Origin: Deltaproteobacteria bacterium
GTDB taxonomy: Bacteria > Desulfobacterota > DSM-4660 > Desulfatiglandales > HGW-15
DNA: 8,003 nt
NCBI GenBank assembly: GCA_030671095.1
Contig: DAOVAK010000101.1
Coordinates: forward strand, 1 to 8,003
Reading direction: 5' to 3'
The notes under the pieces are model-generated. The model searched no databases. It saw only the letters and a program-made list of their open reading frames with translations, and had not been told where the DNA came from. Position 1 is the first letter of the stretch; every line of letters begins with the position of its first letter. A program made the translations under genes and the position numbers. Below, piece after piece: positions 1 to 6,724 of this stretch.

Positions 1-25
1 CTCTTTCTAAGGGCAGCTCAGACCC

Positions 26-1294
26 ATGGCTGAGGGAGTTAGCTTGGAGATAGATTTGCAAAGACTGGATTCCGAAGTGGCAGAGGCCATTCGTGCGGAA
101 ATTGATCGGGAAAAACATACTCTGGTCATGATTGCCTCGGAAAATTATGCTTCGCGTGCCGTCATTGAGGCGCAGGCCAATGTGATGACCAACAAGTATG
201 CGGAAGGATATCCGGACAAAAGGTATTACGGTGGCTGTGAATATGTGGACATCGTGGAAAAACTGGCCATTGACAGGGCGAAAAAGCTATTCGGAGCAGA
301 ATACGTGAATGTGCAGCCCCATTCCGGCTCCCAGGCAAACATGGCCATCTACCTCTCCTTCTTAAAACCTGGAGATACCATTCTGGGTATGGATCTCTAT
401 CATGGGGGGCATCTGACCCATGGCAGCTCTGTCAGTTTTTCAGGGATGCTATACAAGGCCGTATCATACGGCGTGGACCCAAAAACGCAGCGCATAGATT
501 ATGACCAGGTCAACGGACTGGCTGACAGGTACAAACCTAAGATGATTATAGCGGGAGCAAGTGCGTATCCCAGGGTCATAGACTTCCACAAATTCAAGGA
601 GATAGCCGATGGGGTTGGCGCCTATATGATGGCTGACATGGCGCACATTGCGGGACTGGTGGCCGCCGATCTACATCCTTCTCCGGTGGGTTGTGCGGAG
701 TTTATAACCTCCACGACCCATAAGACCCTCAGGGGTCCCCGGGGTGGTCTTATATTGACTGAGGAGAAACACGGCCCGACCATGGATAAGGGTGTTTTCC
801 CCGGCACCCAGGGTGGGCCCCTCATGCATATTATAGCCGCCAAGGCAGTATCTTTTGGAGAGGCCTTGAGGCAGGAATTCAGGGATTATCAGCGGCAGGT
901 GGTGACCAATGCGAGGGTATTGGCTGGGAAACTGGAAGGATATGGTTTTAATCTGGTGTCGGGCGGCACCGATAATCATTTGATCCTCATGGATTTGACC
1001 TCAAGGGGAATTACGGGGCTTAAAGCAGAGAGTGCCCTTGGTAAGGCGGGCATTGCTGTGAACAAGAACACGGTTCCCTTTGACAGGCGGGGCCCCAAGG
1101 TGGCCAGCGGCTTGAGGATCGGCACACCGGCGATCACTACCCGGGGAATGAAAGAGCCGGAGATGACGATTATCGCCGAACTGATCAAGCGAGTGTTGGA
1201 AAATGCCAGAAATGAAGATAAGTTCCGGGATACACGATCTGCGGTGGGTGAACTCTGTGCCCGATTTCCAATCTACGAATTCCTTAATCCTTAA
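26..1294 (+). CDS. glyA: Serine hydroxymethyltransferase
   Basis: A cytosolic PLP enzyme that interconverts serine and glycine while loading a one-carbon unit onto tetrahydrofolate, giving 5,10-methylene-THF. The 422-residue length is normal for the bacterial family. Visible landmarks are IASENYAS near residue 36, the tract [20 protein letters not shown] near 56-75, the PHSGSQAN turn at 98-105, [12 protein letters not shown] near 202-213, and the PLP-binding lysine K233 in [12 protein letters not shown]. The C-terminal part has VNKNTVPFD and SGLRIGTPA. The ATG at 26 is the first canonical start after the in-frame TAA at 8-10; only a weak AAGGG (9-13) lies upstream, rather far away. The upstream gene is cut off by the window. 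A 32-base gap separates it from the deaminase gene, whose dUMP product needs methylene-THF to become dTMP. Identification is near certain; the exact start slightly less so. Confidence 0.98.
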   Translation: MAEGVSLEIDLQRLDSEVAEAIRAEIDREKHTLVMIASENYASRAVIEAQANVMTNKYAEGYPDKRYYGGCEYVDIVEKLAIDRAKKLFGAEYVNVQPHSGSQANMAIYLSFLKPGDTILGMDLYHGGHLTHGSSVSFSGMLYKAVSYGVDPKTQRIDYDQVNGLADRYKPKMIIAGASAYPRVIDFHKFKEIADGVGAYMMADMAHIAGLVAADLHPSPVGCAEFITSTTHKTLRGPRGGLILTEEKHGPTMDKGVFPGTQGGPLMHIIAAKAVSFGEALRQEFRDYQRQVVTNARVLAGKLEGYGFNLVSGGTDNHLILMDLTSRGITGLKAESALGKAGIAVNKNTVPFDRRGPKVASGLRIGTPAITTRGMKEPEMTIIAELIKRVLENARNEDKFRDTRSAVGELCARFPIYEFLNP

Positions 1295-1326
1295 CTTTAG
1301 TTCACTTTAGGCATTTGGTAGATATC

Positions 1327-1824
1327 ATGAGCGAAAAGGTCCTATTACGTAAAGACAGAGAAAAAGAGGGTGTTGAATTCTCAAGGCCTTCCTGGCCTGA
1401 GTATTTCATGGCAATAACCAAGATGGTGGCTAAGAGAAGCACTTGCCTTCGAAGAGGCGTGGGTGCCATCCTGGTGAAGGACAAAAGGATTTTGGCTACG
1501 GGTTATAATGGGGCCCCCGCAGGCCTGAAACATTGTGCGGAGGTAGGCTGCCTAAGGGAGGATTCTTCCATTCCCTCTGGAACGAGGCACGAACTCTGCC
1601 GAGGGCTCCATGCGGAACAGAATGTGATCATTCAGGCTGCCTACCATGGTATTGCCATAAAAGGAGCAACCCTTTACTGTACGAACAAGCCCTGCGTGAT
1701 CTGTTCCAAAATGATCATCAACGCAGGGATTAAGAACATATATTACGAGGAGGGGTATGATGATCCACTCTCCGACCAGATGTTCGCCGAAGCTGGTCTT
1801 GAAATCTCGAGGTTGCGCTTATGA
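1327..1824 (+). CDS. comEB: Deoxycytidylate (dCMP) deaminase, ComEB type
   Basis: A zinc-dependent deaminase predicted to convert dCMP to dUMP for thymidylate synthesis. From the ATG at 1327 it has 165 residues. It opens with [11 protein letters not shown], typical of the family after a charged leader. The cytidine-deaminase zinc site is complete: HAE at 95-97 (H95 ligand, E97 proton shuttle) and PCVIC at 122-126 (C123, C126). A further Cys/His-rich stretch (residues 70-91, HCAEVGC and RHELC) matches the extra metal or structural site of dCMP deaminases and argues against tRNA adenosine deaminase or cytidine deaminase. The frame also opens from a TTG at 1315, adding four residues; neither start has a good Shine-Dalgarno (GGTAG at 1317-1321 precedes the ATG). 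The stop overlaps the nrdR start as ATGA, so translation is probably coupled. Substrate assignment is family-based; allosteric control by dCTP/dTTP is known for some members but not shown here. Confidence 0.93.
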   Translation: MSEKVLLRKDREKEGVEFSRPSWPEYFMAITKMVAKRSTCLRRGVGAILVKDKRILATGYNGAPAGLKHCAEVGCLREDSSIPSGTRHELCRGLHAEQNVIIQAAYHGIAIKGATLYCTNKPCVICSKMIINAGIKNIYYEEGYDDPLSDQMFAEAGLEISRLRL

Positions 1825-2294
1825 AATGCCCATACTGTTCTAAGATAGATAATAAGGTCATAGATTCCCGATTGAGCAAAGATGCCAGGATGATCAGGAG
1901 ACGGCGGGACTGTATCGCATGCGAGAGGCGGTTTACCACCTATGAAAAGCTGGAAGAAGTGCTCCCCATGGTGATCAAGAAAGATGGGAGGCGCGAGCCC
2001 TTTAATCGGGAGAAGATCATAGGGGGGATTAAGAAGGCATGTCAGAAGCTGCCCGTTAGTATCAACCAGATTGAGGAGTTTGTTGACTCCCTGGAGGTCT
2101 ACTTCCAGGAAATCGGACACAAGGAGATTGACAGTAAAGATATCGGGGAGAGGGTCATAGAGAAATTAAAGGAATGGGACGAGGTGGCCTATGTCCGGTT
2201 TGCCTCTGTCTACAGGCAATTTAAAGATATCAATGAATTCATGGCGGAACTGGAAGAGATACTCAAATCCAGAAGGGAAAGGGAAAAACCCTAG
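1821..2294 (+). CDS. nrdR: Transcriptional repressor NrdR
   Basis: A small regulator that senses ATP/dATP and represses ribonucleotide reductase operons by binding paired NrdR boxes. The 157-residue protein has the usual two-part layout. An N-terminal zinc ribbon carries C3, C6, C31 and C34 (CPYC and CIAC), followed by the signature [10 protein letters not shown]. An ATP-cone runs from about residue 49 to 139, beginning [18 protein letters not shown] and containing the [15 protein letters not shown] segment. The start is fixed by MKCPYC, the family's standard N terminus, and overlaps the deaminase stop by four bases. No reductase gene and no obvious NrdR-box pair lie in the window, so its targets are elsewhere. 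Linkage to a deaminase feeding dTMP synthesis fits a role in dNTP balance; linkage to riboflavin genes is a common arrangement in proteobacteria. Confidence 0.97.
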   Translation: MKCPYCSKIDNKVIDSRLSKDARMIRRRRDCIACERRFTTYEKLEEVLPMVIKKDGRREPFNREKIIGGIKKACQKLPVSINQIEEFVDSLEVYFQEIGHKEIDSKDIGERVIEKLKEWDEVAYVRFASVYRQFKDINEFMAELEEILKSRREREKP

Positions 2295-2474
2295 CAATCA
2301 TTTCTTCAAACTGTACCGACTGTTCCTCTGCATGCTCGAGGCGTCATACTTGCAACCAGGATCGATCCCTTCTGCAGGTATTCCCATTGTGCGCACCACA
2401 TTGCTAATTCCCAAAGAAACGTCACGTGCTTTTACAAAATCCTCAACAAACCTGAAGGCAGCATAAGAGTTTCA
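2295..2474. other. nrdR-ribD spacer with an unexplained minus-strand open frame
   Basis: This 180-base gap is long for such a compact cluster. I see no terminator hairpin with a U-tract, no riboswitch consensus and no convincing promoter. On the minus strand one frame is open for 57 codons, from the TGA at 2474-2472 to the TGA at 2300-2298, so it fills almost the whole gap. The conceptual peptide looks compositionally protein-like (it includes MGIPAEGIDPGCKYDASSM), but it has only internal GTG/TTG/ATG starts, no clear ribosome site, and no family I recognise. It could be the decayed end of an old gene or chance: a 57-codon run without stops is not rare. Confidence 0.4.
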
Positions 2475-3587
2475 TTGTCATTGAGTGTGTTAGACGAGAA
2501 ATTTATGGGGGCGGCTCTCCGTCAGGCCAGAAAGGGCTTGGGGCGAACGTCGCCTAACCCGGCCGTAGGGGCGGTCATTGTTCGCAATGGTAAGATCATT
2601 GCATCCGGTTACCATAAGAGTGCAGGGTCCGGCCATGCGGAGATAGAGGCCCTCGCAAAGATAGAGGGAAGAGGAAAGAAGAATGATACACTCTATGTGA
2701 CCTTAGAACCATGCAATCATTATGGAAGAACGCCACCTTGTACTGAGGCCATCCTAAGCAGTGGGATCAAGAAACTGGTCGTTGGCATGAAAGATCCGAA
2801 TCCAAAGGTATCAGGTGGCGGATGTGAATTTCTGACCGAAAAGGGCGTTGAAGTCAGGACCGGGATCCTGGAGGCGGAATGCCGACGACTCAATGAGGCC
2901 TTTTTGAAGTTTGCTACAACAGGTCGGCCCTTTGTGGTAGCCAAATCGGCCCTCACCATGGACGGGTGGACTGCCACGGCAACCGGTCATTCTCGCTGGA
3001 TAACCAACGAGGAATCGCGGCAGTTCGTTCACCGTCTCAGGGATAAGTTGGATGGGGTTTTGGTTGGTGTGGGAACCATATTGGTAGATGACCCCAGCTT
3101 GACCACCCGTCTCAAAAGGGGCGTGGGAAGGGATCCTGTTCGGATTATTGTGGATACAGACCTTAGAATTCCTGATGAAGCGAAAGTGCTGACCAGCGAC
3201 TCCTCTGCCCTGACGCTTGTCGCTGTTGGCACCGATGTTCCACCTCAGCGCCTACGGCGAGTAGAAAGAAATGGGGTCAAAAACCTCACCTGCCCAACAA
3301 AAGAGGGCGGGATTGATCTCGCCGCGTTGATGGATATCTTAGGAGGCATGGACATCACCTCTCTTTTGGTGGAGGGCGGTGCCGCCATCATGGGTTCCAT
3401 GATTCGCCAAAGACTGGTTGATAAGTTCTATATCTTCAAGGCACCAAAAATCCTGGGTGGAAATGACGGAATCCCCATGGCCTCAGGACCCGGCCCCCGG
3501 AAGATGAACGGCGCTCTGAGACTAAGGGATGTCAAGGTGAGGCGATTTGGGGATGATATATTGGTCAGGGGTTATCCGGAGTATTAA
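2475..3587 (+). CDS. ribD: Bifunctional riboflavin deaminase/reductase RibD
   Basis: Catalyses two steps after GTP cyclohydrolase II: deamination of the diaminopyrimidine ribosylamine phosphate, then NADPH-dependent reduction of the ribose chain. It has 370 residues, normal for the fusion. The deaminase domain (about 1-145) shows TSPNPAVGAVIV, the zinc ligand and acid in HAE at 54-56, and C80 and C89 in LEPCNHYGRTPPC. The reductase domain (about 152-368) shows AKSALTMDG, SRWITNEESR, VGVGTILVDDPSLTTR, LLVEGGAAIMGS and APKILGG. W165 sits where many RibD have Lys or Arg (SLDGK/R). The start is uncertain: the frame offers TTG at 2475, TTG at 2481, GTG at 2487 and ATG at 2505. AAGAG at 2465-2469 favours 2475, while homolog length (start just before LDEKFM) favours 2487; ATG 2505 looks too short. 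Confidence 0.96.
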   Translation: MSLSVLDEKFMGAALRQARKGLGRTSPNPAVGAVIVRNGKIIASGYHKSAGSGHAEIEALAKIEGRGKKNDTLYVTLEPCNHYGRTPPCTEAILSSGIKKLVVGMKDPNPKVSGGGCEFLTEKGVEVRTGILEAECRRLNEAFLKFATTGRPFVVAKSALTMDGWTATATGHSRWITNEESRQFVHRLRDKLDGVLVGVGTILVDDPSLTTRLKRGVGRDPVRIIVDTDLRIPDEAKVLTSDSSALTLVAVGTDVPPQRLRRVERNGVKNLTCPTKEGGIDLAALMDILGGMDITSLLVEGGAAIMGSMIRQRLVDKFYIFKAPKILGGNDGIPMASGPGPRKMNGALRLRDVKVRRFGDDILVRGYPEY

Positions 3588-3612
3588 ATATATAAATATA
3601 GGCATGTGCGTA

Positions 3613-3729
3613 GTCCGTTGTCAGTTGCTTGTGGTATCCCGTTTTGCCTGCGCTTATGGAGCCGTGAGATTGTTCAGAACGATCCTGCGACCCGTATGAA
3701 CTGAGGAGGGCTGGGATTAGACAACGGAC
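3613..3729. repeat. Nested inverted repeat in the ribD-ribE spacer (MITE-like or structured RNA)
   Basis: The 171-base spacer 3588-3758 has no gene. Within it, GTCCGTTGTC (3613-3622) is perfectly complementary to GACAACGGAC (3720-3729). Further pairings nest inside: ATCCC 3636-3640 with GGGAT 3713-3717, TATGG 3655-3659 with CCGTA 3692-3696 (one G-U), and a 7-bp hairpin 3668-3674/3678-3684 with loop CAG and one G-U. All four are mutually compatible, giving one long interrupted hairpin. It does not match the FMN riboswitch consensus and lacks a U-tract, so it is not an evident terminator. A small non-autonomous element with terminal inverted repeats, or a cis-acting RNA leader for ribE, are both possible. 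Confidence 0.6.
3703..3710 (+). promoter_or_regulatory. Orphan strong Shine-Dalgarno-like GAGGAGGG
   Basis: This near-perfect anti-16S match is the best ribosome-site-like string in the ribD-ribE spacer, yet no ATG, GTG or TTG follows within usable distance. It lies about 50 bases before the ribE start and inside the inverted repeat. Two tiny frames sit just upstream (ATG 3656 with three codons, ATG 3696 with two codons); the second ends at 3704, overlapping the motif. Its role, if any, is unknown. Confidence 0.35.
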
Positions 3730-3758
3730 CAAAAACAACCCACTACGGACAGTATCAA

Positions 3759-4421
3759 ATGTTTACAGGATTAGTGGAAGGAATAGGTGGCGTTAAAGAG
3801 ATCCAACGTGTACGGGAGGATATGAAGCTAATCATTCTGCCTCAATTTGATATGTCCGATTCTCGGGAGGGGGACAGCATTTCTGTGAACGGGGTATGCC
3901 TTTCCATTACTGGCATACAGGGAGGGGCCTTCTCTATGGATGTAAGTGGTGAGACCATGTCCCGCAGTACCATGGGCCAGCTAAAGCCAGGCGATGAAGT
4001 GAATTTGGAAAGGGCCCTCCGTTTGGGAGACCGTTTGGGAGGACATTTGGTATCTGGGCATGTGGATGGTGTGGGCAAGATTTTGAAAATGGAGCAAAAG
4101 GAGAAATCCTGGCTTCTCAGGGTAGGGATTGACGGGGCCTTGGCAAGGTATACCATTGAAAAGGGATCCATCGCCGTGGAAGGCATAAGTCTGACCATAA
4201 ATGATTGCCAAGATACCTATTTTGAAGTTAATATTGTTCCACACACCGCGCAGGAAACCACCATTTTAAAAAAAAGGGTGGGCGACCTGGTGAATATAGA
4301 AACAGATATGATAGGAAAATACGTGGAGAAGTTCTTTCGAAAAGAGAACTCATCTCCAGAACAAAAAAGATCCTCTCTGATTAATGAGGAAATGTTAAAA
4401 AAATATGGATTTGGTGATTAA
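3759..4421 (+). CDS. ribE: Riboflavin synthase, alpha chain
   Basis: Dismutates two 6,7-dimethyl-8-ribityllumazine molecules to riboflavin and the pyrimidinedione that RibH reuses. The 220-residue protein is two tandem lumazine-binding barrels. Repeat 1 (about 1-97) starts with the invariant MFTGLVEGIG and contains GDSISVNGVCLSIT and SGETMSRSTMG. Repeat 2 (about 98-190) contains LVSGHVDGVG, KGSIAVEGISLTIN, VNIVPHTAQETT and VNIETDMIGKYVEK. The invariant MFTG fixes the start at 3759. A charged tail of roughly 28 residues (193-220) follows the second barrel and is a little longer than the minimum for the family. The ribosome site is poor (GGA at 3747-3749), in contrast to ribH. It ends five bases before ribBA. 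In some naming schemes this gene is ribC. Confidence 0.97.
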   Translation: MFTGLVEGIGGVKEIQRVREDMKLIILPQFDMSDSREGDSISVNGVCLSITGIQGGAFSMDVSGETMSRSTMGQLKPGDEVNLERALRLGDRLGGHLVSGHVDGVGKILKMEQKEKSWLLRVGIDGALARYTIEKGSIAVEGISLTINDCQDTYFEVNIVPHTAQETTILKKRVGDLVNIETDMIGKYVEKFFRKENSSPEQKRSSLINEEMLKKYGFGD

Positions 4422-4426
4422 CTGAG

Positions 4427-5638
4427 ATGCCCATAGCAAGAGTTGAAGACGTTTTGGAAGACCTTAAAGTGGGGAAGATGATCATTCTCGTTGATGATGA
4501 GAATAGGGAAAACGAGGGCGATCTGACCATGGCCGCCGAAAAGGTGACCCCGGGGGCCATCAACTTCATGGCCAAAAATGGGCGCGGACTTATTTGCCTC
4601 TCTTTAGCCCCTGAGATCGTGGAACAATTGAATCTTCCGTTGATGGTCTATGATAATCGTTCCCCTTTCAAGACCGCATTCACCATCTCCGTGGAGGCCC
4701 GGCATGGTGTTACAACGGGCATTTCTGCCGCGGATAGGGCACATACCATACTCACCGCTGTGGCTGATGATGCCCGGCCTGAAGACCTGGTTCAGCCTGG
4801 CCATGTCTTTCCCTTGAGGGCACGACGTGGGGGCGTGCTTTTCCGGACCGGTCAGACGGAGGGGTCCGTGGATCTAGCCCGTCTTGCCCGCCTGAAGCCT
4901 GCGGGGGTCATCTGTGAGATTATGAATGACGATGGCACCATGGCTCGTCTGCCAGATCTGGAGAAGTTTGCGGAAAAACATGAACTCAAAATTGCCACAG
5001 TCGCGGACGTCATTGCTTACCGGATGAGAAAGGAGAGCTTTGTTCACCAAGCTGCCGAGACCATTTTGCCCACCCCTTTTGGAAATTTTAGGGCCATCGC
5101 CTTTGTTAATGACATAGATGATTTTGAACATCTGGCCCTGGTGAAAGGCGAAATTGATTCAGAGAAAGAGATACTCGTGCGGGTTCATTCCCAATGTCTA
5201 ACTGGGGATGTTTTTGGATCCTTTCGGTGTGACTGTGGAGCACAACTGCAAAAGGCGATGGGATTGGTCCAAAAGGAAGGCCTTGGAGTCATCTTGTATA
5301 TGCAACAGGAGGGCAGAGGTATAGGCCTGGCTAATAAGCTGAAGGCGTATGCCTTACAAGATAATGGAAGAGATACCGTGGAGGCCAACGAAGAGCTCGG
5401 TTTTGAGGCAGACCTGAGGGATTATGGGGTTGGTGCTCAGATACTCGTTGCGCTAGGTGTTAGAAGAATGAAATTGATGACCAATAACCCCAAAAAGATT
5501 GTTGGATTGGAGGGCTACGGACTGGAAGTGGCCGACCGGGTGCCCATTGAATCGGAGCCCAGACCAGAGAATATGAATTATCTCTTGACCAAGTGCCAAA
5601 AGCTGGGGCACCTGATGAAGTTGGATGTGAAGGAGTAA
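4427..5638 (+). CDS. ribBA: Bifunctional DHBP synthase / GTP cyclohydrolase II
   Basis: Supplies both entry substrates of the pathway: dihydroxybutanone phosphate from ribulose 5-phosphate, and the diaminopyrimidine from GTP. The DHBP synthase half (about 1-200) shows the acidic metal loop [10 protein letters not shown] (23-32), [13 protein letters not shown] (93-105), [20 protein letters not shown] (141-150) and [18 protein letters not shown]143 lies where E. coli RibB has the metal-binding His of GHTEA. The cyclohydrolase half (about 205-400) shows zinc ligands C257, C268 and C270 in [18 protein letters not shown], then [41 protein letters not shown] and MTNNPKK. Both domains are full length at 403 residues. 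GGTGA (4413-4417) precedes the ATG with nine bases between, inside the end of ribE, suggesting coupled translation. The cyclohydrolase half looks fully active; activity of the first half is likely but see the Q143 note. Confidence 0.97.
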   Translation: MPIARVEDVLEDLKVGKMIILVDDENRENEGDLTMAAEKVTPGAINFMAKNGRGLICLSLAPEIVEQLNLPLMVYDNRSPFKTAFTISVEARHGVTTGISAADRAHTILTAVADDARPEDLVQPGHVFPLRARRGGVLFRTGQTEGSVDLARLARLKPAGVICEIMNDDGTMARLPDLEKFAEKHELKIATVADVIAYRMRKESFVHQAAETILPTPFGNFRAIAFVNDIDDFEHLALVKGEIDSEKEILVRVHSQCLTGDVFGSFRCDCGAQLQKAMGLVQKEGLGVILYMQQEGRGIGLANKLKAYALQDNGRDTVEANEELGFEADLRDYGVGAQILVALGVRRMKLMTNNPKKIVGLEGYGLEVADRVPIESEPRPENMNYLLTKCQKLGHLMKLDVKE

Positions 5639-5719
5639 GTGTCTGTTTTTAGAGGTGATTTGCTCCAGGCTCCCAGCTGTAAATGGCAGATTCCATACTG
5701 TTAACCCATAAATTAGAAG

Positions 5720-5726
5720 AAGGGAG
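5720..5726 (+). promoter_or_regulatory. Strong ribosome binding site for ribH
   Basis: AAGGGAG sits five bases before the ribH ATG at 5732, within a purine-rich run. It is the clearest Shine-Dalgarno site in the window, fitting the need for many RibH subunits (lumazine synthases commonly form 60-subunit shells or pentamers). The rest of the 93-base ribBA-ribH gap shows no strong hairpin, terminator or promoter. Confidence 0.75.
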
Positions 5727-5731
5727 TTCTT

Positions 5732-6199
5732 ATGCCCAAGATTCTGGAAGGTAAGATTTCCGCAGAGGGTTTCCGTTTTGCCATCGTTGTCAGCAGGTTT
5801 AATGAATTTATCAGTGCAAAGCTGGTCGATGGAGCCATGGACGCCCTAAACCGTCACGGAGCCGACGACCAGCAAATCTCTCTGATTAAAGTGCCGGGGA
5901 GCTTCGAGATTCCGCTCGCCGCACAAAAACTTGCGGAGGGAGGACAATACGACGCTGTTATTTGCCTGGGCGCTGTGATCAGGGGGGCAACGCCCCACTT
6001 TGAGTACGTGGCGGCAGAAGTATCCAAGGGAATTGCCACAGTAGCCCTTGAAACCAAGACCCCAGTCACCTTTGGCATACTGACCACAGATAATCTAGAG
6101 CAGGCCATTGAAAGGGCAGGCACCAAAGCGGGGAATAAGGGCTGGGATGCTGCCATGGCAGCCATGGAGATGGTGAATCTCTTCAAAGAGCTGGGATAA
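5732..6199 (+). CDS. ribH: 6,7-dimethyl-8-ribityllumazine synthase
   Basis: Condenses the RibD-derived ribitylamino-pyrimidinedione with the dihydroxybutanone phosphate from RibBA to give the lumazine substrate of riboflavin synthase. The 155 residues match the family's length. Landmarks in order are the substrate-ring residues around SRFNEFIS (21-28), [11 protein letters not shown] (54-64), [14 protein letters not shown] (80-93) with the catalytic histidine H89, and [18 protein letters not shown] (113-130) followed by GTKAGNKG. The last stretch [14 protein letters not shown] is standard. The start is fixed by a strong ribosome site and by homology-like MPKILEGK. Whether it forms a pentamer or an icosahedral capsid cannot be read from sequence by eye. 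nusB follows after 75 bases, an order seen in many bacteria. Confidence 0.98.
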   Translation: MPKILEGKISAEGFRFAIVVSRFNEFISAKLVDGAMDALNRHGADDQQISLIKVPGSFEIPLAAQKLAEGGQYDAVICLGAVIRGATPHFEYVAAEVSKGIATVALETKTPVTFGILTTDNLEQAIERAGTKAGNKGWDAAMAAMEMVNLFKELG

Positions 6200-6274
6200 T
6201 TCATCCTTCGTTAAAAACCGCCACCAGCCTTCACCTCTCCCGTTGACCTTCTCGGACCGTTTCCAAGATAAAAA

Positions 6275-6724
6275 ATGGGTTCAAGACGTCGGGCCAGAGA
6301 ATTGGCCATAAAGGTTCTTTTTCATCTGGAATTTACTCCCGGGGATCCCGAGGAAGTATTCCAACTCATCTGTGAAAACTTCGGCTCTCCCAAATCCATC
6401 AGATCTTTTTCCAGAGAGCTGGTTCTCGGCGTTTGTGCCAACAGAATAGAACTTGATCAGTTGATCAGCCGTGCTTCAGAGCACTGGCGACTGGAAAGGA
6501 TGTCAAGGGTCGATAAAACGATCTTGAGACTGGGTGCATTTGAACTCTTGGTCATGAAAGATATACCCCCTAAGGTTTCTATTGACGAAGCGGTTGAACT
6601 TGGCAAGATCTACGGAACCGACGATTCCGGAGGTTTTATCAACGGCGTGCTGGACAACATCTACAATAACCTGAAGCAGCAAGATGCCCTGGAAAAGAAT
6701 GATTTGAAAGGTAATGAAACTTGA
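6275..6724 (+). CDS. nusB: Transcription antitermination factor NusB
   Basis: An all-helical RNA-binding protein that, with NusE (S10), recognises boxA in rRNA leaders and supports antitermination of rRNA transcription. It has 149 residues. The Arg-rich N terminus GSRRRARELAIKVLF (2-16) is the boxA-binding signature. The core holds SRVDKTILRLGAFELL (77-92), IDEAVELGKIYG (103-114) and GGFINGVLDNI (119-129), where many relatives have SPKFVNGVLD. The ATG at 6275 is chosen because the family begins right at the RRxARE motif; its ribosome site is weak. The 75-base gap after ribH has no recognisable terminator, so read-through from the riboflavin genes is likely. The 3' end overlaps the next gene by 11 bases. 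Confidence 0.97.
   Translation: MGSRRRARELAIKVLFHLEFTPGDPEEVFQLICENFGSPKSIRSFSRELVLGVCANRIELDQLISRASEHWRLERMSRVDKTILRLGAFELLVMKDIPPKVSIDEAVELGKIYGTDDSGGFINGVLDNIYNNLKQQDALEKNDLKGNET

Noticed and set aside
1743..2120. Minus-strand frame across the deaminase/nrdR junction
   Set aside because: It is a shadow of nrdR; the CPYC/CIAC and ATP-cone signatures establish the plus-strand reading.
2191..2466. Plus-strand 91-codon frame running from nrdR into the spacer
   Set aside because: Its first third is an out-of-frame shadow of nrdR, and the remainder has no recognisable motif or ribosome site.
2686..2703. ACACTCTATGTG as an NrdR box
   Set aside because: It is a short imperfect palindrome inside ribD coding sequence (LYVT region), without the paired partner box expected for NrdR operators.
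3561..3600. AT-rich TATTAAATATATAAATATA after ribD as a promoter for ribE
   Set aside because: The nearest -35-like TTGGTC is poorly spaced for each candidate -10, and A/T richness alone is weak evidence.
5639..5660. T-rich run after ribBA as a rho-independent terminator
   Set aside because: No GC-rich hairpin precedes the T-run, and ribH follows in the same pathway.
6243..6272. TTGACC ... GATAAA as a sigma-70 promoter for nusB
   Set aside because: The spacing is about 18 bases, but transcription would begin inside the nusB start region, so it could not drive the full gene.
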